A stretch of 7,568 nucleotides of DNA from contig JAEDMH010000111.1 in the NCBI GenBank assembly GCA_016303095.1, positions 1-7,568 on the forward strand. The letters are read 5' to 3'. Every line of letters starts with the position of its first letter. The first letter of the stretch is position 1. Source of the stretch: Lentisphaeria bacterium. Its GTDB lineage: Bacteria; Verrucomicrobiota; Lentisphaeria; Oligosphaerales; Oligosphaeraceae. The notes beneath the pieces were generated by a model. That model made no database searches and was not told the origin of the DNA. It saw nothing but the letters and a program-made list of their open reading frames with translations. A program made the position numbers and the translations under genes. Of this stretch, positions 1 through 5,805 are shown one piece after another.

Positions 1-195
1 TGTTTTAACTCCGTGGCTTCCGTGCGCCCGCGCAGCGGGCCTTCCGTGTCCGACCTGTTTCCTCTCCGTGTTTTCCCGACCTGCCCGACCTGTTTTCAAT
101 CTCTGTGTGTTCCGTGTGGAAATGGCAGCGCCTATTCCGTGTCATCCATGGGGAACGATTCGGAGAAAGAGGTTCGCAGGATTATCTTATTCGGC
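1..195. other. Non-coding leader with short degenerate repeats
   Basis: I find no credible gene here. A GTG-started frame is open from position 13 into the methyltransferase gene. Its first 61 residues are rich in Ser, Pro, Cys and Phe, have no family resemblance, and look like translated spacer DNA. The stretch holds six copies of the pentamer ccgtg (at 11, 20, 44, 66, 112 and 137) and three copies of gacctg (at 52, 78 and 87). No clear promoter or terminator hairpin is visible. A promoter for the downstream run may lie here, but I cannot point to one. Confidence 0.6.
11..141. repeat. Degenerate ccgtg / gacctg short-repeat region
   Basis: The pentamer ccgtg occurs at 11-15, 20-24, 44-48, 66-70, 112-116 and 137-141, mostly preceded by t or tt and followed by a pyrimidine or t. 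The hexamer gacctg occurs at 52-57, 78-83 and 87-92, in two cases followed by ttt. The spacing is irregular, so this is neither a clean tandem array nor a CRISPR. From memory, similar 'tctgtg/ccgtg' word-like spacer DNA is common between genes of some environmental bacteria; that comparison is recollection only. Confidence 0.45.
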
Positions 196-1023
196 ATGCC
201 CATTTCCCCGGAATCATCCTCCCGTGGCCCCTCCGTGAGCAGCATGGTGAAGGCCCTTCGTCATTTTGGCGCCAGTCGTCACAACCAGCGGAAGTCTCCT
301 TTTTTCGTGGTGGAGGGGTATCGTGTCTGCCGGGAGGCCTTGTTGCGTCGTCCCTCCTGGTTTTCCTTCTGTCTTTTGTCGGAGTCCTTTTCCTCCTCAT
401 TGGAGGGAGAGGAGATGCGGGGTTTGCTTCGTCGTCTTGGCTTTTCCTGGGGGAGCATTTCTCCGGGGGAGTTTTCCGGGCTTGCCCTGACGGAGGGTTC
501 CCAGGGGGTGATGGTGGCCATGGAGCGTCCCGTCTTTGGGGCGCCGGGAGAGCTTTCTCCGGTTTGCACCCTCATTTTGGATCAAGTGCGGGAACCTGGG
601 AATGTGGGGACCCTTCTGAGGACTGCCTGGGCGGCGGGTCTGACCCAGGTTTGGCTCACAGCGGGCAGTGCGGATCCCTGGAATCCCAAAGTCATTCGGA
701 GTGGCATGGGGGCCCAGTTTGCCCTGGAGACCCATCTCTTTCCCGATCTTCCCTCGGCGGGGGAGGCCTTTCGTGCCTTGGGAGGCAAGGAGATCTGGTG
801 CGCCATGATGGAGGCGCCCACCACCCTTTTCTCTCCGGAGTTTTCCCCTGCCGGAGCGGCGTTGGTGTTGGGCAACGAAGGCAATGGCATTACCTGTCCC
901 CAGGTGGGGCGTCCCGTCACCATCCCCATGCCCGGCCATGCCGAATCCCTGAACGTGGCCCAGGCGGGCACTCTTCTTCTCTTTGAAGCTCTGCGACGCC
1001 CGTCCCCCTCCCCTGCCCCCTGA
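196..1023 (+). CDS. TrmH/SpoU-family RNA 2'-O-ribose methyltransferase
   Basis: This is a SPOUT-class enzyme expected to transfer a methyl group from S-adenosylmethionine to a ribose 2'-OH of rRNA or tRNA in the cytoplasm. From the ATG at 196 it is 275 aa, a normal length. The N-terminal part (about residues 15-110) looks like the SpoU substrate-binding domain, with FFVVEG at 36-41. The catalytic knot domain follows. Motif 1 is REPGNVGTLLRTA (132-144, with Asn136 and Arg142), motif 2 is NPKVIRSGMGAQF (163-175), and motif 3 is VLGNEGNGI (224-232) plus IPMPGHAESLNV (243-254). The frame is open back to a GTG at 13. I chose 196 because family similarity begins at about MPISPE; ATG codons at 148 and 244 are alternatives, and none has a good ribosome binding site. 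Codons are G/T-rich, unlike the C-rich genes that follow. The exact RNA target (RlmB-, TsnR- or TrmH-like) cannot be told from the sequence. Confidence 0.9.
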   Translation: MPISPESSSRGPSVSSMVKALRHFGASRHNQRKSPFFVVEGYRVCREALLRRPSWFSFCLLSESFSSSLEGEEMRGLLRRLGFSWGSISPGEFSGLALTEGSQGVMVAMERPVFGAPGELSPVCTLILDQVREPGNVGTLLRTAWAAGLTQVWLTAGSADPWNPKVIRSGMGAQFALETHLFPDLPSAGEAFRALGGKEIWCAMMEAPTTLFSPEFSPAGAALVLGNEGNGITCPQVGRPVTIPMPGHAESLNVAQAGTLLLFEALRRPSPSPAP

Positions 1024-1061
1024 TCTCACGCCCCTCGCAGCCCCCCTTTCCTTCTTCTCCC

Positions 1062-1928
1062 ATGTCTCATCCTCCCCGCATCCCCCGCCTGGCGGCCTTG
1101 GCCCTTCTCCTCCTGGCTCTCCCCCTCTCCGCCCAGATTGCCCTGGAACTCCAGGCCAGCCAGCAACGCTACCTGCGCTATGAGCCTATCCGCCTCACCC
1201 TCATCGTCCACAATCTCTCCGGCAACACTCTGGAATTCGACACCAACAAGCCGGGAAGCGGGGGACGCATCGCCTTCAAGGTGGACACCGCCTCGGGACG
1301 CACCTCCCGCCTTCTCAACTCCCTGGGCAATCCCGCCCAGGGGCTTCTCCTGGCCCCTAGCGAGAGCCGCAAAGTGGAGGTGCTCCTGAATCAGTACTAC
1401 GACATGCAGCGGGAGGATGGCTACACCGTCCAGGCGCTTTTGGATCACGACCGTCTTCCCCGGCGCCACATCTCCGGCCCCGTGCGGGTGGAAGTGCAGG
1501 ATGGTCTGCCCATTTTGCAGAAGAGCGTCGGCCTTCCCACAGAGCGGGCCACCGGTCTCATCAAGACCATCCAGCTCTCTCTCCTCCGTTTTGCCGACGT
1601 GGACGAGGACATCTATGCGCTGCGGGCGGAGGATGACGAGAATGTCTACGCCGTCCATCGCCTGGGCTCCTTCATTGACGGAGAGGCGCCCCAGCTGGAG
1701 TTGGACGGAGACAGTCTGGTTCACGTGCTGCTCCAGATTCGCCCCCGTCTCTACGTCTACTACATCTTTGGCTTCGAAGGAAGGAATCTCATTCTGCGGC
1801 AGAAACGCTTCTACGTCTCTGCGGACGGGATGGCCCCTTCCCTGAACCGGGAGACAGGCTACTTGCGGGTCGTCCACGGGCAGATCGCCCGGGAAGGCAT
1901 TGACTACTATGAACCCAAGGAGAAATAA
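1062..1928 (+). CDS. Uncharacterised exported protein, probable beta-sandwich domain
   Basis: I do not recognise a named family for this 288-aa protein. It has a clear Sec signal peptide: arginines at 6 and 9, a Leu/Ala-rich core at about 11-21, and a likely cleavage site after Leu-Ser-Ala at 22-24. There is no lipobox cysteine, so it should be released to the periplasm or beyond. Residues about 28-146 alternate hydrophobic and polar residues as in an Ig-like or BsuPI-like beta-sandwich, with an early NLSGNTLEF strand-turn-strand and a late GYTVQALL strand ending in VRVEVQDG (about 141-148). Residues about 165-288 form a second part rich in strands and aromatics (YVYYIFGFEG at 231-240), with an acidic stretch at 179-194. 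There are no visible catalytic motifs. It sits 38 bases after the methyltransferase gene, and its stop codon is 2 bases before sppA, whose ribosome binding site lies inside this gene's last codons. That suggests coupled translation and perhaps a shared envelope role (inference). Confidence 0.8.
   Translation: MSHPPRIPRLAALALLLLALPLSAQIALELQASQQRYLRYEPIRLTLIVHNLSGNTLEFDTNKPGSGGRIAFKVDTASGRTSRLLNSLGNPAQGLLLAPSESRKVEVLLNQYYDMQREDGYTVQALLDHDRLPRRHISGPVRVEVQDGLPILQKSVGLPTERATGLIKTIQLSLLRFADVDEDIYALRAEDDENVYAVHRLGSFIDGEAPQLELDGDSLVHVLLQIRPRLYVYYIFGFEGRNLILRQKRFYVSADGMAPSLNRETGYLRVVHGQIAREGIDYYEPKEK
1917..1922 (+). promoter_or_regulatory. Shine-Dalgarno site of sppA
   Basis: The hexamer aaggag lies 8 bases before the ATG at 1931 and inside the last codons of the upstream exported-protein gene. 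It is the only strong Shine-Dalgarno match in front of a gene start in this window. It supports the start at 1931 and suggests that sppA translation is coupled to the gene before it. Confidence 0.8.
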
Positions 1929-1930
1929 CC

Positions 1931-3070
1931 ATGCCGGACACCTACCCCTATTCTTCCTCTAGCCAGGTTCCCTTCCCCCCCGATTCCTCGACTCCGCCTC
2001 CGCCGCCCCCCAAAGCCTCCTCCGGAAAGGCCGGCTCCTACTTCTGCGGCTGCCTCTGCGGATGCCTCTTCTCCCTGATCCTCCCCTCTCTTCTCCTCAC
2101 CTTCTGCGTTGTCTCCTGCGCCCTCCTCTTCCCGAAAGGGGAAACCTTCCCGGTGCCCGGGGGAGATTCCCAGGAAGTGATCCGGCCGGGAGCGGGAGAC
2201 AAGGCCATCGCCGTCATCCCCATCCAGGGCGTCATCGGCTTCTACAGCCAGGAGAGTTCCTTCCTGGACACCAGCCGAAGCGGAGACGCCAGCCGGATTC
2301 TCCAGGCTCTCCGTCGCATCCAGGAATCCCCGGAGGACTATGCCGCCGTGATTTTGGACATGAACACGCCCGGGGGCGAGGTGGTGGCTTCCGACATGAT
2401 CCGGCGCCAGCTGGATCGCCTGCCCCCGGATTTGCCGGTCGTCACCTGCATCCGTTCCCTGGGGGCTTCCGGGGGATACTACATCGCCAGCGGGAGCGAC
2501 TGGATTGTGGCCAATCCCATGAGTCTCACCGGTTCCGTGGGGGTGATCCTCCACAGCATGGAGTATCGGGGGCTGATGGACAAGCTGGGTCTCAAGCCGG
2601 TGGTCTACCGTTCCGGCGAATTCAAGGACATTCTCAGCGGCTCCCGGGAGGCCACGCCCCAGGAGCAGGAGTATTTGACCTACATGGTGCGGCAGGACTT
2701 CCAGCACTTCTGCCAGGTGGTCTCCCAGGGGCGTCCCTCCTTCTTCCCCACCCCGGAGGACGTGGAGAAGAGCCTCGCCGGCGACGGACGCCCCCTCCTG
2801 GGCTCCGACGCCCTGAAGCTGGGCATGCTGGATCAGCTGGGCGACTTCGAGGATGCGGTGGAGGAGGCCCGGAAACTGGGGAATTGTCCCAACGCCCCCT
2901 TGGTGCGTCTGAGCGGCCGTTCTCGCCTCTCCAGCCTCTTCTCCTCCCTGGCTCCCCTCCCCCAGGGCACTCTGACCGTCAATCTCCCCGGCCTCTCCCC
3001 CCAGGGCGCCCTGCCCATGGGCCACCGCTTCTATCTCCTCCCCCAGGAGGGGGAGACTCTGATTCCCTGA
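1931..3070 (+). CDS. sppA: Signal peptide peptidase SppA (S49 family, single-domain form)
   Basis: A membrane-anchored serine protease that, in its family, degrades signal peptides left in the membrane after secretion. The 379-aa length fits the short single-domain type seen in Bacillus rather than the double-length E. coli type. A proline- and serine-rich cytoplasmic tail (1-33) leads into one membrane segment (about 37-67). The S49 fold starts at KAIAVIPIQGVIG (91-103). Next come DMNTPGGEV (143-151), the nucleophile Ser180 in GASGGYYIAS, SLTGSVGVI (198-206), and the general base Lys232 in GEFKDILSG. The 52-residue Ser-Lys spacing equals that of B. subtilis SppA (Ser147/Lys199). NTPGG replaces the commoner NSPGG. 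Six cysteines (39, 41, 43, 45, 59, 63) crowd the membrane segment, which is unusual. The start at 1931 has a good ribosome binding site. The gene is 2 bases after an exported protein gene and 10 bases before a peptide-binding protein gene. Family assignment is firm; the physiological substrate is inferred. Confidence 0.94.
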   Translation: MPDTYPYSSSSQVPFPPDSSTPPPPPPKASSGKAGSYFCGCLCGCLFSLILPSLLLTFCVVSCALLFPKGETFPVPGGDSQEVIRPGAGDKAIAVIPIQGVIGFYSQESSFLDTSRSGDASRILQALRRIQESPEDYAAVILDMNTPGGEVVASDMIRRQLDRLPPDLPVVTCIRSLGASGGYYIASGSDWIVANPMSLTGSVGVILHSMEYRGLMDKLGLKPVVYRSGEFKDILSGSREATPQEQEYLTYMVRQDFQHFCQVVSQGRPSFFPTPEDVEKSLAGDGRPLLGSDALKLGMLDQLGDFEDAVEEARKLGNCPNAPLVRLSGRSRLSSLFSSLAPLPQGTLTVNLPGLSPQGALPMGHRFYLLPQEGETLIP

Positions 3071-3080
3071 TCCCATCCCC

Positions 3081-4841
3081 ATGCGCATCCTCTCCCTCCT
3101 GGCCGCCCTCCTCCTCTCCTCCCTGGCCCTCCTGCCCCTCCCGGCACAAGTCTTCCCCTCCCCGGAATGGCAGGAGAGGCCGGATCCCGCCGCCGACCCG
3201 GAAAACGCCCTTTCCGGCGGCACCTTCACCACCTATCTGGGGCCCTCTCCCAAGAGCCTGAACTACTATTTGGACAACAACGTCATGAGCGCCCAGGTCA
3301 TGGGGCTGCTCTACGACAGTCTTCTCTCCCGGGATCCCGAGACCCTGGAGTTCACCCCCTGGCTGGCCAGCCGCTGGAGCATCTCCCCCGACCGACAAAC
3401 CTTCACCTTCTGGCTGGACGAGCAGGCCCGGTGGAGCGACGGGCGTCCCATCACCCCCCAGGATGTGCTCTGGACCTGCCAGGTCCTCAAGGATCCCCGG
3501 AATCTCACGGGGCCCATCCGCTATCAGCTGGAGCGCATGGAGGAGCCCGTGCTTCTGGAGGACGGGGGCATCCAGTTCCGGGCCAAATCCCTCCACTGGC
3601 AGAATCTCTCCACCCTGGGGGGGCTGATCATCCTGCCCCGCCACGCCTTCCAAGAGCAGGACTTCAACCAGATCAACTTTGACTTTCCCGTGGTGAGCGG
3701 CCCCTATCGGATCCGCCAGTTCCAGGAAGGGCAGCACCTGCTCCTGGAGAAGCGGGCCGACTATTGGCGCCGGGGGTATCCCGCCTGCCAGGGCATCCAC
3801 AACTTCCAGAGGCTGAAGCTGCGCTTCTTCGAGGATCCCCAGAATGCCTTTGACGCCTTCAAGAAGGGGGAATTGGACGCCATGAAGATCTACACAGCCA
3901 GCCAGTGGCATGGCCTGGAGAGCCAGCTCACCGCCGTGCGGAACAACTGGATTGTCAAGCAGGAGATCCACAACCAGGAGCCGGTGGGCATGCAGGGCTT
4001 TGCCATGAATCTCCGGCGCCCCCTCTTCCAGGATCTCCGGGTGCGAAAGGCCCTGGCCCTCCTCCTGAACCGGGAATTCATGAACCGCACCATGATGTAC
4101 GGCCAGTATTTCCTCCACCGTTCCTACATGGAGGACCTCTATGACGCCCAACATCCCTGCCCCGCCACCCCCACTCCCTACGATCCCGCCCAGGCCGCCC
4201 AGCTGCTGGACCAGGCCGGCTGGCGCCTGAATCCCCAAACCGGCTGGCGGGAAAAAGAGGGAAAGCCCTTCTCCTTCGTCTTCCTCACCCGGGGAGGCTC
4301 CACCGACAAATTCCTGGCGGTCTACGGCGAAGCCCTCAAGGCCGCCGGCATCCAGATGACCCTGGAGACCAAGGACTGGTCCGCCTGGGCCAAGGCCATG
4401 GACGACTATGATTTCGACATGACCTGGGCCTCCTGGGGCGGCAGCCTCTTCAAGGATCCGGAACAGCTCTGGTCCTCCCGGGAAGGCACCATGCCCGGCT
4501 CCTCCAATATCACCGGATTCGCCCATCCCCAGGTGGACGCCCTCATCCAGCAGCAGCGGGGCCTCTTCTCCGTCCAGGAGCGCAACGCCCTCTGCCGGGA
4601 AGTAGATGCCATCCTGGTGCAGGAGTTCCCCTACATCCTCCTCTGGAATCTGGACTACACCCGGCTGCTCTACTGGAACAAGTTCGGCACCCCCCCCAGG
4701 GTTCTGGGACGCTTCGGCGGAGACCCGGAGAGCCTCTGGTGGCTGGATCCCGACCGCCAGGAAGAGCTCCAGGACGCCATGGACTCCCAGACCCCCCTGG
4801 CCGCAGAACCCGCCAGCGTCCATTGGAGCGACACCCCCTGA
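3081..4841 (+). CDS. YejA-like oligopeptide-binding protein of an ABC importer (SBP family 5)
   Basis: This is a periplasmic solute-binding protein that should capture oligopeptides and deliver them to an inner-membrane ABC permease. It is 586 aa. A Sec signal peptide (1 to about 22, Leu-rich, with Leu-Pro-Ala before a Gln) lacks a lipobox cysteine. The family-5 pattern is clear: GGTFTTYLGPSPKSLNYYLD (46-65), MGLLYDSLL (74-82), and WLDEQARWSDGRPITPQDVL (111-130). Two stretches resemble the YejA branch, the binding protein of the YejABEF microcin C/peptide importer: GMQGFAMNLRRPLFQDLRVR (303-322) and GSSNITGF (473-480), followed by YWNKFGTP (531-538). The ATG at 3081 lies 10 bases after the sppA stop and has no Shine-Dalgarno site, only a C-rich tract. 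No permease (YejB/E) or ATPase (YejF) gene follows; folD does. The permease may be elsewhere, or the protein may act differently. Assignment to the binding-protein family is firm; peptide specificity is inferred. Confidence 0.92.
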   Translation: MRILSLLAALLLSSLALLPLPAQVFPSPEWQERPDPAADPENALSGGTFTTYLGPSPKSLNYYLDNNVMSAQVMGLLYDSLLSRDPETLEFTPWLASRWSISPDRQTFTFWLDEQARWSDGRPITPQDVLWTCQVLKDPRNLTGPIRYQLERMEEPVLLEDGGIQFRAKSLHWQNLSTLGGLIILPRHAFQEQDFNQINFDFPVVSGPYRIRQFQEGQHLLLEKRADYWRRGYPACQGIHNFQRLKLRFFEDPQNAFDAFKKGELDAMKIYTASQWHGLESQLTAVRNNWIVKQEIHNQEPVGMQGFAMNLRRPLFQDLRVRKALALLLNREFMNRTMMYGQYFLHRSYMEDLYDAQHPCPATPTPYDPAQAAQLLDQAGWRLNPQTGWREKEGKPFSFVFLTRGGSTDKFLAVYGEALKAAGIQMTLETKDWSAWAKAMDDYDFDMTWASWGGSLFKDPEQLWSSREGTMPGSSNITGFAHPQVDALIQQQRGLFSVQERNALCREVDAILVQEFPYILLWNLDYTRLLYWNKFGTPPRVLGRFGGDPESLWWLDPDRQEELQDAMDSQTPLAAEPASVHWSDTP

Positions 4842-4888
4842 CCAAACCCCCTCTCCCCCCACATCCCCAGACTCCCCTCCCCTTCCCC
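4842..4888 (+). other. Pyrimidine-rich spacer before folD
   Basis: The 47 bases between the peptide-binding protein gene and folD are almost all C, T and A, ending in a run of C and T directly before the ATG at 4889. There is no purine-rich ribosome binding site and no hairpin followed by a T run. The upstream frame of folD is open through this spacer but reads as low-complexity Pro, Arg and Thr, so I do not count it as coding. Confidence 0.55.
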
Positions 4889-5779
4889 ATGAGCGCCACC
4901 ATCATCAACGGCAAGGAAATCTCCGCCCAAATCCGCCAGGAACTCCAACAGCAAGTCCGGGAACTCCAGGACGCCAAGGGCGTCACCCCCGGCCTGGCGG
5001 TCATCCTGGTGGGAGAGGATCCCGCCAGCCAATCCTATGTCACCGCCAAGGAGAAAGCCTGCCAGGAGACGGGAATCTACTCCGATGACAACCGGCTGCC
5101 CGCCGAAACCACCCAGGAGGAGCTGCTGCGCCTCATCCAGGAGAAGAACCAGGATCCCCGCATCCACGGCATCCTGGTCCAACTCCCCCTGCCCCGACAC
5201 ATTGACGAGCAGGCTGTCATCGCCGCCATCTCCCCCGAGAAGGACGTGGACGGCTTCAGCCCCGTCTCCCTGGGGCGCCTCATGCTAGGGCAGCCCACCT
5301 TCCTCTCCTGCACCCCCCACGGCATCATCCAGCTGCTCCTGCGCTCCGGGGTGCAGACCGATGGCGCCCACGTGGTGGTGGTGGGGCGGAGCAACATTGT
5401 GGGCAAGCCCGTGGCCAACCTCCTCTTCCAGAAGGCCGCCGGCGGAAACGCCACGGTCACCATCTGCCATCGTCACACCCGGGATTTGGGCTCTTTCACC
5501 CGGCAGGCGGACATTCTCATCGCCGCGGCGGGGGCTCCCCACACCATCACGGGCGAGATGGTGAAGCCTGGGGCGGTGGTGATTGACGTGGGAGTGAACC
5601 GGGTGCCGGCGCCGGATTCTCCCCGGGGGTATCGTCTCCAGGGGGATGTGGACTTTGCCCAGGTCTCCCAGGTTGCCTCCAAGATCACCCCGGTGCCTGG
5701 CGGCGTGGGTCCCATGACCATCACCATGCTTCTCTACAACACTGTGCTGTCCGCCCGGAAGAGGGCGGGATTGGCCTAG
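4889..5779 (+). CDS. folD: Bifunctional methylenetetrahydrofolate dehydrogenase / methenyl-THF cyclohydrolase FolD
   Basis: A cytoplasmic enzyme that oxidises 5,10-methylene-THF to 5,10-methenyl-THF with NADP and hydrolyses this to 10-formyl-THF, feeding purine and formyl-Met-tRNA synthesis. It is 296 aa, the usual length. The catalytic residues sit at the same numbers as in E. coli FolD: Tyr50 and Lys54 in SYVTAKEKACQE, and Asp121 in KDVDGF. Other marks are GILVQLPLP (94-102), the nucleotide-binding GRSNIVGKPV (166-175), and the C-terminal ITPVPGGVGPMT (266-277). The usual PCTP motif reads SCTPHG (140-145), a Ser for the first Pro. I start at the ATG at 4889 because the family's N-terminus (ATIINGKE) begins there; the frame is open upstream to 4739, but that part overlaps the previous gene in another frame. 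There is no Shine-Dalgarno site. The last third of the gene is visibly richer in G than the first two thirds. Confidence 0.97.
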   Translation: MSATIINGKEISAQIRQELQQQVRELQDAKGVTPGLAVILVGEDPASQSYVTAKEKACQETGIYSDDNRLPAETTQEELLRLIQEKNQDPRIHGILVQLPLPRHIDEQAVIAAISPEKDVDGFSPVSLGRLMLGQPTFLSCTPHGIIQLLLRSGVQTDGAHVVVVGRSNIVGKPVANLLFQKAAGGNATVTICHRHTRDLGSFTRQADILIAAAGAPHTITGEMVKPGAVVIDVGVNRVPAPDSPRGYRLQGDVDFAQVSQVASKITPVPGGVGPMTITMLLYNTVLSARKRAGLA

Positions 5780-5788
5780 CGGGTGTCC

Positions 5789-5793
5789 AGGAG
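5789..5793 (+). promoter_or_regulatory. Possible weak ribosome binding site of the RsmB-like gene
   Basis: An aggag pentamer lies in the 26-base gap after folD, 12 bases before the ATG at 5806. The spacing is longer than the usual 5-9 bases, so its strength is doubtful. It favours the start at 5806 over the in-frame ATG at 5842, which has no such site. Confidence 0.4.
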
Positions 5794-5805
5794 ACCTTCT
5801 TTCCC

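Noticed and set aside
11..141. CRISPR-like array in the leader
   Set aside because: The repeated words are 5-6 bases long with irregular spacing, with no long direct repeats or spacers of uniform length.
13..195. N-terminal extension of the RNA methyltransferase from a GTG at 13
   Set aside because: The 61 extra residues have no family similarity, derive from short repeats, and have no ribosome binding site.
1907..3232. Antisense open frame of 441 codons opposite sppA
   Set aside because: It is the codon-bias shadow of sppA, composed of Gly, Glu and Arg runs, and the sense strand carries the catalytic Ser/Lys motifs.
2979..4862. Antisense open frame of 627 codons opposite the peptide-binding protein gene
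   Set aside because: Its sequence is low-complexity Gly, Leu, Glu and Val with no family pattern. It exists because the sense gene avoids TTA, CTA and TCA codons; the sense frame has a signal peptide and strong family motifs.
4739..4888. Longer folD starting at 4739
   Set aside because: The extra 50 residues overlap the end of the upstream gene in another frame and are low-complexity Pro/Arg. FolD proteins begin at about the ATG at 4889, and the catalytic residue numbers then match E. coli FolD.
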